This document shows positions 1 to 9,890 of a DNA stretch of 11,103 nt, piece by piece (the first letter of the stretch is position 1; every line of letters begins with the position of its first letter). The stretch comes from an uncultured Pseudomonadota bacterium (GTDB taxonomy: Bacteria; Myxococcota_A; Polyangia; HGW-17). A program made the translations under genes and the position numbers. Under the pieces are notes generated by a model. The model did not search any database. It worked only from the letters and a program-made list of their open reading frames with translations, and was not told the DNA's origin. The stretch covers positions 1 to 11,103 of the forward strand of contig CALKWH010000176.1 in assembly GCA_938004375.1 (NCBI GenBank), given 5' to 3'.

Positions 1-45
1 GATCGTATTCGGTGACTGGAGTTCAGACGTGTGCTCTTCCGATCT
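1..45. other. Illumina TruSeq adapter with index (non-genomic)
   Basis: The first 45 bases read as the reverse complement of the Illumina TruSeq index-side adapter. They contain GTTCAGACGTGTGCTCTTCC and end in GATCT, preceded by an 8-base index (CGTATTCG in this orientation). The same adapter and index recur in inverted orientation at the right end. This is library sequence, not organism DNA. Frames running through it give artefact peptides starting MCSSDL or MTGVQTCALPI, which should not be annotated. Confidence 0.98.
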
Positions 46-1832
46 GGCAGACCGTCCGCCCGGGCCAAGGCGAGCGGATCGATCCCGAAGAACGGGGTCA
101 CGAAGGCCCGGTGCCGCAGACCCTGCACCTGCGGCCGGAGCACCGCCTCGAGCACGTCGAGCAGGGCCTGCGCCTCCGTACCGTCGAACAGCGTCTGGCG
201 CTTGTAGAAGGCGAACGGGATGCCCTCCTCGCGCAGCACGCCGGCCATGGTCCGTCCCTCGGCGTGCTTCGCCACCAGGATATACACGTCCCGGTAGTCC
301 AACGGCCGGGAGGTCCCGTCGGGCTGCACGAGCCGGGGACGCCGCTCGAAAAGGGCGCGCAACTCCCCTGACACCTGGCGGGCAAGCTCGAAGCGCCAGC
401 GCCCCCGCTCGAAGTGCGGACAATAACGTTGTCCCAGGATGACGACCGGGGCGCAGGGCGGCTCCAGCCTCAGCCCCGGACGTCCGCAGGCCACGGGATG
501 GTCGTAACTGACGCCCTGGGCGGTGAAGACCCTCTCGGGGCCGGCGCTCCCGAAAAAATGGTTGACGGCGTCCACCATCGGGGCCGTGCACCGGAAGTTG
601 CGGTCCAGGTTCACCCGCACGCCGCCGTGGGCCTCGACGTGGCGGCGCGCCTCGAGGTAGGTCATGATGTCCGCCCCGCGGAAGCGGTAGATCGCCTGCT
701 TCGGATCGCCCACGATCACCAGACCGCCGTCCTCCCGGCCCAGGAAGATCCGTCTCAGGATGCCCCACTGGAGCTCGTCGGTGTCCTGGAACTCGTCCAC
801 GATCCCGAGGCGAAAGCGCTCGCGCAGCCGGGCCACCAGCCCGGGCCCCAGCTCCGGGTCCGCCAGCGCGGAGGCCAGGCGGCGGATCATGTCCTGATAG
901 GTCAGCACGTGACGCCGGCGCTTCTCCTCCTCGAGGGCCTCGCGCAGCGAGGGCAGAAGCGCCATCACCGTCAGGTGCCGCGTGTTCTTCAGGTGGCCGC
1001 CCGCCAGCACGCGGACGAACCCGAGCCAGACCTCGAGCGCCTCGCGCTCGCCGGGGTCGAGTCCGGGCAGGGTCTGCTCGCAGTACCGGATGAGCGGGTT
1101 GAGCTGCCGTTTGTCCGTCATGGCCAGCACCAGCAGGCAGTCCTGCCAGGTCCGGTGGTGTTCGAGGATGCGGAGGACGAGCCGGGTATAAGGCAGGCGA
1201 CGATCCCCCTTGGGCGCCCGGGCGGCCAGCACGGCCTCGAAGGCCCGACGACCCTGGGGGGAACCCAGGGCGGCGGGCAGACGCGCCCCGGCCTCGGCCA
1301 GCCGCCGCTCGAAGCGCAGCGGCGAGGCCGTCTCCGCGGCCGCGCGCAAAATCGTGCGAAAGGAGCCGGCCCCATGTCGCACCAGGCAGTCCTCGACCGC
1401 CGCCGCCGCCAGCGGGTCCCGGTGCCAGGGACCCCGGATCAGATCCCGCAGCACGCCGGGGAGGAGGTCGTCGAGGGCGGCGAGCTCCTGCTCCACCGGG
1501 TACGGCGTGTGGATGGAGAACCAGGAGAGGGCGCGCTGGGCGAACCCGTGCAAGGTGGTGATGGTGGCCGCGTCGAAGCCGGCCAGCGCTCCTCGCACGA
1601 GGGTATCGCCGGACCCCTCCGTGGCCAGGCAGGTGCGCACCCGATCCCGCAGCTCGGCGGCCGCCTTTTCGGTGAAGGTGACCAGCAGGAGCTCGTGGAT
1701 GGGCACGCCGGCCTGGACCCGGTTCAGCACCAGGCGCTCGATGGTATAGGTCTTGCCGGTTCCCGCCGAGGCCTCGAGCAGGGCGAGGACCGGACCGGGA
1801 CGTCCGAAGACGGCCTGCAGGAGCTCACGCAT
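46..1832 (-). CDS. recB: RecB, exodeoxyribonuclease V beta subunit, N-terminal part (cut by contig end)
   Basis: RecB is the 3'-5' SF1 helicase and nuclease subunit of RecBCD, which processes double-strand DNA ends. About 595 codons from the start are present; the frame is open into the adapter, so there is no stop. Visible helicase motifs are Walker A ASAGTGKT (residues 21-28), Ia VTFTEKAAAELR (51-62), a TTLHGFAQR segment (about 92-100), Walker B DEFQDTD (346-352), motif III GDPKQAIYRFRGAD (375-388) and motif IV LDRNFR (409-414). These match RecB more closely than AddA or UvrD. E. coli RecB is about 1180 residues, so the later helicase motifs and the C-terminal nuclease domain lie off the window. 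The start is the ATG at 1832-1830, with GGAGG eight bases upstream (1841-1845) inside recC. The ATG overlaps the recC stop (ATGCGTGA), which suggests translational coupling. Confidence 0.95.
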
Positions 1833-4800
1833 CGTCCTCACCTCCGTCCTCTTCCTCGTCAGGCCCGGCCGGCCGGGCACCGCCCGCACCGATCACCGGA
1901 AGGATCCGACCGAGGAACCGGCCGGCCACGGGGGCTTCCGGATCCAGGTAGATCCGCCGCGCCAGGGCCAGCGCACCCTCGGGATCGATGCGCGGACCCA
2001 GATCCCAGAGGGGCTCGAACCGGCCGGCCTCCCGGGAGCCCTCGCGCCAGGCCTCGAGCAGGGTGGGCGCCCGCAGCCCGTACCAGGCCCCGAAGTCGCC
2101 GTGTTCGCCCGAGAGCCACTCGAGGGCCAGCTCCATCGGGAAAAAGGCGAGGTTCTCCGGGTTCACGAGCTCGGTGGAGAGCCGGGCCAGATCCCCGGCG
2201 GCCTCCCCGGGTCCGGGCATGGGCCAGCGCCAGGACAGATCCCCGCCTGCCTTGCTGAACGGGCGGACGACCCGCACCGAGACTTCGGGCGGCAGTTCGC
2301 CGGGGTGCAGGAGCCGGAGCACGCAGAGCGCGACCCAGGCCTCGCAGACCTTGTGGACCTGCTCGTCGCTCCCGGTGTCGAGCAGCAGCAGGACTCCGCG
2401 GCCGGGGTGGAACCAGGGCAGCGTACCCGAGAGCAGGACCGACGCGTCCCCGGGCCTCACCGGGGGGATCGCTCTCGGCTCCACGGCGGGATCCTGCCCC
2501 GGATGGAGCCTGACCAGCCCGCGCCGATCGGCCGGCTCCGGGAGCAGGTCGTCGACGGCCGCCAACGTGGATCGCACCGTCCGACGGAGACCCGACAAGA
2601 GCCTGGTACGGAGCGCCGCGCCGTGGACGCCGACGGGACTCCACGCCTGCGCGGCCGCCTCGTCCAGGAAGGCATCGAGGGCGGCCTCGAGAGGGTCCAC
2701 CTTCCAAGTGGTGCCGTCCACCTCCCCGGTGGTGCCGTCCACCTCCCCGGTGTCGGCGTCGTCCTTTTCGCGGCGGACGAGCTCCTGGTCCACGACCCGG
2801 GCGAACCAGTGGGCGCGCACCCAGGCCTCGAGGGCTTCTGGCTCCTGCTCGGACGGGGCCTCGGGCTCCTGAGGCTGCCGGAGGATCCAGGCGCGCGCCG
2901 CCGCCTGCAGGGGAAAACGCCACAGGCCGGCCAGATCGCGCCAGCGATGACGCCTCACCCGAGACGAGGGGGCACGGGGCTCCGGCGGCTCCGGCAGGCG
3001 CAGGAAGCGGCCCAGTTCCTCGGGCGGCGATGGCTCCAGGCGGCCCGGATCGAACCCGGAAGCGGCCAGCCGGCCGGCCAGCCAGGAGACCCTGCCCGAG
3101 CGCAAGGTCCCCCCGTGGGTGGAGGCACCGGACGCCGGCGCCTCGAGCCCGCCGGGCCAGCCGCTCCCCGGCGGGGACAACCCCTCCACGAGCTCGCGCA
3201 CGACGGTGGCGGGCGCCACCGGATCTCCCGTGGCCGGATCCCGGCAGCACCAGGAGAAGGTGGCCGAACGACCGGCGTGACACAGCCCCGCCAGAAAACG
3301 CGCGAGCTCGGCCTCCCGGGGGGACGGCTCCCGACCGGGGATCCCCGGCACGGCGCGGACGTCGAGGGGGCTACGGGGCACCTCCCGGGCCACGGCCCCG
3401 TCCTCGAGGCCGGCGAACCAGACATGGACGAAGGGCAGGATCCCCAGGTCGGAGCTGGCGCCCACCCAGACCCCCCGTTCGCCCCAGGGGCTGTGCACCG
3501 TGCGCAGGGCGGTGAGATCCGAGGCGACCACGGGCAGGACCTCGCCGAAGGTGAGCTCCGGGTCGCGCCATCGCCAGACGGGACGACGGGCGTGGCCGCG
3601 CAGGACCTCCAGGCAGCGGGAGAGGAGCCGATCGTCGCGCTCGGTGAGCGGCGTGACCAGGTCCTCGAGGTGTCCGGCCAGGAACGCCATCCAGTCCGGG
3701 ACCGTGCGCCGGCCGCCACAGGCCTCGCAGAACCGCCGCAGACCGTGCACGGCCGTGATCAGGCGGGCCAGGAGCGGCCACTGATCGGCGGAGAAGTCCA
3801 GGGCCCGCACCCCCAGGGTGCCGGCTCCGGGCACCTCGAGGAAGAGGGACGACCCCGGCGCCGCCGTGGCCCCCAACGCCAGGCGCCGAAGCGCGCGCTC
3901 CCAGGAGTGCGTCCTCAGGGCGGGGTCGAGCCCCAGGAAGTCCGCGTCCCGCCATCCCCGGATCACGCCCGAGGCGGTCACCCAGCGGCGCACCAGCGTG
4001 CGCTCCTCCGGGCTCCAGGGGACGATGGACGGACGCAGCACCAGATCCAGCACCTCCGTGGCCAGCCCGTCCTGCAACGGCAGGGCGAGCAGGCGCTCCA
4101 CGGTCTCCAGGATCAGGGACTCCGAGTCCGAGCGCCGCCGCACCCGGTGCAGCGGGATCGACGGCCCCTCGGCGAACACGGCTTCGAGCGCCTCCACCGC
4201 CGAGGGACCGTCGTCGGCCTCGGGCACCACCACCGCGAAGTCGCACAGGCGCAGGGACGGATCGGTCCGCAGCCGGGCGACCACGTCCTCCCGGATCGCC
4301 ACGGACTCGTCGCGCCGCGAGGGGAAGCGACGGACGACCAGGCTGTCGTCGGCCGCCCGGAGGCGTTCTGGCCGGTTCGAGAGCACCGCCCGCTGCACGC
4401 GGGCGAGGTTCGTGTCCCCCTCGGGTTCCCGAAAGGCCTCGACGGTCTGGTAGCCCGTGACCTCGTGGCAGAAGGTGACCGGCTCGGCCAGGGGCGCACC
4501 CCAGGCGGCCAGGAGCGGATGATCCCCCGCGTCTGGATCCCCGTCGAGAGCCATCTGCGGGCTCGCGCCTGAATCCGCGGATGGCTCCGCGGACGTCGGG
4601 GCGGTCCGTTCCAGCGCCGCGCGCCACCGCCGCACGTCCTCGAAGAACCCGCTGCACGGGCTGAACAGATAGAGGAAAACGTCCCGGTGGTCAGCCAGGG
4701 TCGCCAGGAACTCCCGGTCCCGGCGCGGCCAGGTGAGCGGCACCAGCGCGTGCAGCGGTCCCGGCGCGAGCGCCTCGGGCCGGTCGCGAAAACGCAGGGC

Positions 4801-5358
4801 GGGAAAATTCAGAGCGGCGCCCCGGGCCTCTTCCGGGTCGCCGAGGACCGAGCGGCACAGCGACGCCTGCCACCTTTCGAGGGGATGGTCGGTGAAGTGC
4901 CGACCCCTGAGCCAGGCGTCGATCAACCCCGGCCGCTCCTGGTGATACCGGACGAATAGCTCCCCCAGGGCGCGGGCCACCTGCCAGGCGACGTCCCGGG
5001 CCACGCTCCCTTTCCCCTGCCTCAGATAATCCCGCAGCGGGGCGAACGCCTCCTCCGAGAGCCGGTCGGTGAACACCAGTTCCTGGAAGATGGCGGCTGA
5101 GAGCGCGGCGGAGTCGGCCGTCAGCGCGTCCGGAACGAGGGCGCCGGCCTGGCGGGCCAGCCAGGAGTCGAAGGTCAGCAGGTCGATCTGGAAGCAGGCG
5201 CCCCGCGACGCCGCGATGGCGTTCTTCAGCACACTGAAGTAGTGGCGGCCCGGCACCAGCACGGTGCGCGGTTCGAACAACTCCAGCGGTCCCAGGCGTT
5301 CGTCGAGGGCCTCGAGCAGCGCCCCCATCCGGTTCGACTCGACCACGTGCAGCGGCAT
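1825..5358 (-). CDS. recC: RecC, exodeoxyribonuclease V gamma subunit
   Basis: RecC is the scaffold of RecBCD. It holds the split DNA strands and recognises the chi-type signal. The product is 1177 residues, against about 1122 in E. coli. It has the RecC N-terminal pattern (SNRMGALLEALDERL near residue 8, then FEPRTVLVPGRHYF) and a segment VWFAGLEDGAVAREVPRSPLD (about 647-667) like the LLGMNDGVYPR region of known RecC. A later segment has RWRDLAGLWRFPLQAAARAW (about 804-823), like the start of the RecC C-terminal domain. No Walker A motif or AddB-type Fe-S cysteines are seen, as expected for RecC rather than AddB. The start ATG at 5358 has GGGAGGAAC just upstream. Residues about 870-884 hold a duplicated TGEVDGT segment. 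The protein ends in an acidic tail (DEEEDGGEDDA) whose codons also supply the recB ribosome site. recC and recB are adjacent, without the ptrA gene that lies between them in E. coli. Confidence 0.94.
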   Translation of the reverse strand: MPLHVVESNRMGALLEALDERLGPLELFEPRTVLVPGRHYFSVLKNAIAASRGACFQIDLLTFDSWLARQAGALVPDALTADSAALSAAIFQELVFTDRLSEEAFAPLRDYLRQGKGSVARDVAWQVARALGELFVRYHQERPGLIDAWLRGRHFTDHPLERWQASLCRSVLGDPEEARGAALNFPALRFRDRPEALAPGPLHALVPLTWPRRDREFLATLADHRDVFLYLFSPCSGFFEDVRRWRAALERTAPTSAEPSADSGASPQMALDGDPDAGDHPLLAAWGAPLAEPVTFCHEVTGYQTVEAFREPEGDTNLARVQRAVLSNRPERLRAADDSLVVRRFPSRRDESVAIREDVVARLRTDPSLRLCDFAVVVPEADDGPSAVEALEAVFAEGPSIPLHRVRRRSDSESLILETVERLLALPLQDGLATEVLDLVLRPSIVPWSPEERTLVRRWVTASGVIRGWRDADFLGLDPALRTHSWERALRRLALGATAAPGSSLFLEVPGAGTLGVRALDFSADQWPLLARLITAVHGLRRFCEACGGRRTVPDWMAFLAGHLEDLVTPLTERDDRLLSRCLEVLRGHARRPVWRWRDPELTFGEVLPVVASDLTALRTVHSPWGERGVWVGASSDLGILPFVHVWFAGLEDGAVAREVPRSPLDVRAVPGIPGREPSPREAELARFLAGLCHAGRSATFSWCCRDPATGDPVAPATVVRELVEGLSPPGSGWPGGLEAPASGASTHGGTLRSGRVSWLAGRLAASGFDPGRLEPSPPEELGRFLRLPEPPEPRAPSSRVRRHRWRDLAGLWRFPLQAAARAWILRQPQEPEAPSEQEPEALEAWVRAHWFARVVDQELVRREKDDADTGEVDGTTGEVDGTTWKVDPLEAALDAFLDEAAAQAWSPVGVHGAALRTRLLSGLRRTVRSTLAAVDDLLPEPADRRGLVRLHPGQDPAVEPRAIPPVRPGDASVLLSGTLPWFHPGRGVLLLLDTGSDEQVHKVCEAWVALCVLRLLHPGELPPEVSVRVVRPFSKAGGDLSWRWPMPGPGEAAGDLARLSTELVNPENLAFFPMELALEWLSGEHGDFGAWYGLRAPTLLEAWREGSREAGRFEPLWDLGPRIDPEGALALARRIYLDPEAPVAGRFLGRILPVIGAGGARPAGPDEEEDGGEDDA
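1841..1845 (-). promoter_or_regulatory. Ribosome binding site of recB inside the recC 3' end
   Basis: On the minus strand GGAGG lies 8 bases before the recB ATG at 1832. It is formed by the Glu/Asp/Gly codons of the recC acidic tail. With the 8-bp recC/recB overlap it fixes the recB start and implies coupled translation. Confidence 0.75.
2687..2752 (-). repeat. 21-bp tandem duplication within recC
   Basis: Two perfect adjacent copies of a 21-bp unit (plus-strand reading begins GTGGTGCCGTCC) occupy 2708-2728 and 2729-2749. A degenerate copy precedes them (about 2687-2707) and three further matching bases follow. The unit is a multiple of 3 and adds TGEVDGT copies to RecC at about residues 870-884 without breaking the frame. 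It looks like slippage or unequal-crossover expansion in a tolerant acidic linker. Confidence 0.85.
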
Positions 5359-5569
5359 AGGTTCCTCCCGTCCCGACAGTACGGAAATCCGATCCTCCGT
5401 TCAAACCAATATTTATAAAAAAATGGCCTACAAAATGGCCCCTGACCCGATTTCGGACGAATCGGTGACGGTTCCTGACCGATTTTGCTTGATTTTTTCA
5501 CTTTTCTGTCATTTTCACGACACGATCGGCCGTAAACCCGGACAATGGAGCTGCACGGCAGGAGTCTCC
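5359..5569. promoter_or_regulatory. Divergent AT-rich promoter region between recC and the kinase gene
   Basis: These 211 bases are clearly richer in A/T than the flanking genes and separate two divergent genes. On the minus strand TATAAA (5412-5417) is a possible -10 for recC, about 54 bases before its ATG, but I see no good -35. On the plus strand a T-rich stretch (5483-5515) precedes the kinase, without a clear sigma-70 pair. Short repeats are present: AAAATGGCC twice at a 12-base period (5420-5428, 5432-5440); an inverted repeat CCGATT/AATCGG with a 7-base loop (5447-5452, 5460-5465); and a direct repeat CCTGACC(C)GATT (5441-5452, 5474-5484). These could be operator sites. The promoter role follows from gene layout; exact elements are uncertain. 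Confidence 0.5.
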
Positions 5570-7189
<1,620 letters not shown>

Positions 7190-7198
7190 CCGGCGCGA

Positions 7199-8479
7199 TT
7201 ACTCGGGCGGCGTCAACTCCCGTGGGTGAAACCGCGTGGGAACCCTGTGACCGGTGAACTTGACGATCCGGACCAGGGTGCCGGGTTCCTCGGCCGTGTC
7301 GGTGAGGGCGAGGTAGCCGTCGGGCACCCGCGGCAGCGTCCACCCGAAGAGGAAGGCGCCGTCCCGCAGGGAGGTCTCCACACAACCCATGCTGTGCGCC
7401 GATCCGAAGGCGTGATGCCACGGGGCGGGGTGAAAGGCGAACACGCCGTGGAAGAACTGCACGAAGGGCACCCCCTCGAAGAAGTAATCCCACCCGCCCG
7501 GCCTGCGCCGTGACACATCCTGAAGCACCCGCTTGAAGTAAATCCGGTACAGGCCCGGCGCCGTGTCGGTCCCGACCCGACCGCTGGAGACCAGCGTGCG
7601 GAAGACCGGACGCGCGCCTTCGTAGGCGACCAGCGTCTGGGAGGTCATGTTCACCTCGATCCACCGCTCCCGCGGCCCGATCCCGGGCGGCGGCTCCCCC
7701 ACCTCGAACACGCGGGCGTGCCGCTCGGGCAGAAGCCAGCCGTCCTCGAGCTTCAGATACCGCCGTCCCTCCCACGTCACGGCTGCGTCCCGGGCCAGCC
7801 GCACCCACGTCTTGTCGGGCAGCCGGCGACGCCCGACGCCGTCGGGCCCGATCAGGGGCACGCTCGGGAAGTGGTAGGCGACCGCCCAACGCAGATCTTC
7901 TGGCTTCGGCGTCAGGCGCCCGGCGAACTCCGAGGGAGACGCCGGCTCCAGGTCGGCGGCCGCGACGAGGTAGTCCTTGATCGTGTGGACCATCAACTCC
8001 CCGTCCACCGTGGCGAACCGCTTCCGATGCAGCAGATGGGCGTTGCGAGGCAGCGTCAGGGACGGGCGGCCACCCTGGCGCTCGGCGCGCGAGGTCCACG
8101 CCGGCGTCGGGGCCATGGCGCGCCGCCAGGCGAGCGCGGGCCGGAGCGCGTCGTCCACCGGCACCACCGGCCGCCGCAGGGGGAAGGCGGCCGACGGGCG
8201 GAAGTGGGCGGAGCAGACGAACCTGGCCGGCGCGACGCGCAGGAACACGCCGCCGGGGCAGGGGCGGTCGGCGCGCACCTCGTGGATCGGAAAGCCGTGG
8301 CCGGCCTCGACCACGCCGATCACCGGCGTGTCCAGCTCCGGGCGCGCGAACACCCGGGCCCGCTCCGCCGCGTGGGCCGACAGGGCAACCTCGAACGTGG
8401 ACGGAAACGCGTGCACGGCCGGCTGCACGGCCGGCTGCATGTTCCGGACCGCCTGCACGAGGAGCCAGAGCCACGCCAT
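7199..8479 (-). CDS. YkuD-family L,D-transpeptidase-like protein with N-terminal SH3-like domain
   Basis: The product is 426 residues. YkuD enzymes cross-link peptidoglycan stem peptides or attach proteins to the wall, using a catalytic Cys. The YkuD domain runs from about Trp273 (RWIEVNMTSQTLVAYEG) to about 395, with His350, Ser363, Gly365 and candidate nucleophile Cys366. The usual SHGC(V/I)(R/N) motif is here SMGCVE: the His before Gly is Met364, and the Arg/Asn after Cys-Val is Glu368. Residues about 42-93 (RARVFARPELDTPVIGVVEAGHGFPI onward) resemble a bacterial SH3 domain. The N-terminus (MAWLWLLVQAV) is hydrophobic but lacks basic residues, so export is not clear. The start ATG is at 8479; TGAGG, overlapping the radical SAM stop codon, lies six bases upstream. 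Eight bases separate the two genes, so they are probably one operon. The enzyme may be active with altered specificity, or a non-catalytic relative. Confidence 0.87.
   Translation of the reverse strand: MAWLWLLVQAVRNMQPAVQPAVHAFPSTFEVALSAHAAERARVFARPELDTPVIGVVEAGHGFPIHEVRADRPCPGGVFLRVAPARFVCSAHFRPSAAFPLRRPVVPVDDALRPALAWRRAMAPTPAWTSRAERQGGRPSLTLPRNAHLLHRKRFATVDGELMVHTIKDYLVAAADLEPASPSEFAGRLTPKPEDLRWAVAYHFPSVPLIGPDGVGRRRLPDKTWVRLARDAAVTWEGRRYLKLEDGWLLPERHARVFEVGEPPPGIGPRERWIEVNMTSQTLVAYEGARPVFRTLVSSGRVGTDTAPGLYRIYFKRVLQDVSRRRPGGWDYFFEGVPFVQFFHGVFAFHPAPWHHAFGSAHSMGCVETSLRDGAFLFGWTLPRVPDGYLALTDTAEEPGTLVRIVKFTGHRVPTRFHPRELTPPE
8413..8436 (-). repeat. 12-bp duplication near the start of the transpeptidase gene
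   Basis: GCACGGCCGGCT is repeated exactly twice (8413-8424 and 8425-8436). It gives a QPAVQPAV segment at residues 15-22 of the YkuD protein, just after the short hydrophobic N-terminus. The frame is kept. Confidence 0.8.
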
Positions 8480-8487
8480 CGCCCGCC

Positions 8488-9591
8488 TCAGGGTTCGATC
8501 AGGCCCGCCTCTACCGCGACGCGGTAGTAGCAGAACGGGTTCTCGTAACGGTCGCCGGAGTGGGAAAACGAGGTCCACAGGCAGCCGCCGCGGCACACCT
8601 CGTTGTACTTGCAGGTCCCGCAGAACCCCGACAGGCGCTCCACGGTAAACTTGCGGTTGTAGGAGAACGCGTCGGGATCGCACCAGATGTCGGTGAGCGA
8701 CCGCTGCCGGACGTTGCCCTCGAGGAAGCGGTCCTCGCGGTTCAGTTCCGAGGGGAGCGACAGACAGCCCTTCACGCCGCCGTCGCTCTCGATGCCGATG
8801 ACCTGCAGGCCCGCGCGGCACCCCAGCCAGAAGTCGATCTCACGACCGGAGTCGCGCAGGTCCTTCTCGTAGGGGCCGAAGTAGCCGACGTTGTCGCCGA
8901 TGTAGATGTCGGGCTTCTCGTCCTCGCGGCGCAGGGCGGCCAGCTCGGGCACGATCTCGAGCAGATCCCGGGGCACGATGACCAGCTCCGGGTGATCCTT
9001 CATGTTGCCGGCCGGGTTGCCGATCTGCACCTGCCACGAGCGCACACCCTGCTCCCGCAGGAAGCCCCGCAACGCGCGCAAATCCTTCAGATTGTGCCGG
9101 TACACCGTCGTCACCACCCCCACGGGCAGGCCGACGTCGCGGCAGGCGGCGAACGCCTCGAGCACGTGGTCGAAGGCGCCCTTCACGTCCCGGATGTAGT
9201 CGTGGGCCTCGGCGAACCCGTCCACCGAGAAGGCGGCCGACTCGAACCCGGCCTCCTTCGCGCGACGGGCGTGATCCCCGCTCCAGCCCATCCCGTTGCT
9301 GATCAGGTTCACCTTGACGCCGGCGGCCACCAGGCGCGCGCCCAGCTCGACCCAGTAGGGGCTCATGGTGGGCTCGCCCCCAGAGAGGGTGATCCGCTCC
9401 AGCCCGAGATCCACGAGCTCGTCGGCCAACCGGAAGGCCTCCTCCCGGCTCAATTCATGATCCCGGGGCTTCCCGGCGCGGGATCCGCAGTGCCGACAAC
9501 AAAGATTGCATCCCAGGGTCAATTCCCACACCGCGGTGCGCGGAAAATAGCCTAATTTTTGAATCAAGGAGAGCACGATTTTTGACCTCAC
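8488..9591 (-). CDS. Radical SAM protein with SPASM domain (peptide-maturase-like)
   Basis: Radical SAM/SPASM enzymes carry a SAM-cleaving [4Fe-4S] cluster and auxiliary clusters; most known ones modify peptides or proteins (PqqE, anaerobic sulfatase-maturating enzymes, RiPP maturases). The 367-residue product has the CxxxCxxC cluster motif at Cys28, Cys32 and Cys35 (LTLGCNLCCRHC), a TLSGGEP motif for SAM binding, and an ISNG segment. Its C-terminal SPASM cysteines are GCRAG...VKGC, then CGTCKYNEVCRGGC (the C-x2-C-x5-C-x3-C signature) and a final Cys in NPFCYYR. All expected ligands appear present. The substrate is unknown. No precursor peptide gene was recognised nearby. The longest frame starts at GTG 9591, which has no clear ribosome site. 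GTG 9576 (Val6) has GAGG nine bases upstream and may be the true start. The transpeptidase gene follows after 8 bp, so that protein or its product is a possible partner. Confidence 0.92.
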   Translation of the reverse strand: MRSKIVLSLIQKLGYFPRTAVWELTLGCNLCCRHCGSRAGKPRDHELSREEAFRLADELVDLGLERITLSGGEPTMSPYWVELGARLVAAGVKVNLISNGMGWSGDHARRAKEAGFESAAFSVDGFAEAHDYIRDVKGAFDHVLEAFAACRDVGLPVGVVTTVYRHNLKDLRALRGFLREQGVRSWQVQIGNPAGNMKDHPELVIVPRDLLEIVPELAALRREDEKPDIYIGDNVGYFGPYEKDLRDSGREIDFWLGCRAGLQVIGIESDGGVKGCLSLPSELNREDRFLEGNVRQRSLTDIWCDPDAFSYNRKFTVERLSGFCGTCKYNEVCRGGCLWTSFSHSGDRYENPFCYYRVAVEAGLIEP

Positions 9592-9637
9592 TGGAAAAAT
9601 TACAGTGAAACAGGAATTGCATCGACGACGGAAGCGA

Positions 9638-9666
9638 TCTATACCATACCCGGGAGCCGGTGGACA
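9638..9666 (-). promoter_or_regulatory. Candidate sigma-70 promoter for the radical SAM-transpeptidase operon
   Basis: On the minus strand an extended -10 (TGGTATAGA, 9638-9646) lies 17 bases after a weak -35-like TGTCCA (9661-9666). Initiation near 9631 would give a leader of about 40-55 bases, depending on which GTG is used. Seen by eye only, so moderate support. Confidence 0.4.
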
Positions 9667-9890
9667 GCTCCTGAAACGACGCCGCCTGCGGGCGCCCGCC
9701 GTTTTCCGCCCGGTTGCGGTCGACGCGCCGGCGGTGGCTCCGGTTCGGCAGTCTTCGCGGGACGCCGACGGCGCGATCCGGTCGGATCTGCGCCCTCCAG
9801 AGGTCCGGAGCCATGGGACTGCCCACCCGCTCCCTCCCCTGCCGCCGGAAGAACCCGGTGCTTTTCTCGGAAAAAACCGAGAACAAGTTC

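Noticed and set aside
414..4572. Long plus-strand open frames (414-2258 and 1753-4572)
   Set aside because: They lie antisense to recB and recC, have Gly/Pro/Arg/Gln-rich low-complexity translations without domains, and arise from the high-GC codon pattern of the real minus-strand genes.
46..5358. AddAB (RexAB) instead of RecBC
   Set aside because: The second subunit lacks a Walker A motif and Fe-S cysteines of AddB, and the helicase motifs (EASAGTGKT, GDPKQAIYRFRGAD) fit RecB.
5264..5569. N-terminal extension of the kinase by about 102 residues
   Set aside because: It crosses the recC start and the AT-rich promoter region, while a good ribosome site and normal kinase N-terminus are found at 5570.
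8480..8821. Extension of the YkuD protein upstream to 8821
   Set aside because: The extension overlaps the SPASM domain of the radical SAM gene in another frame and is Arg/Pro/Gly-rich; the ATG at 8479 has its own ribosome site.
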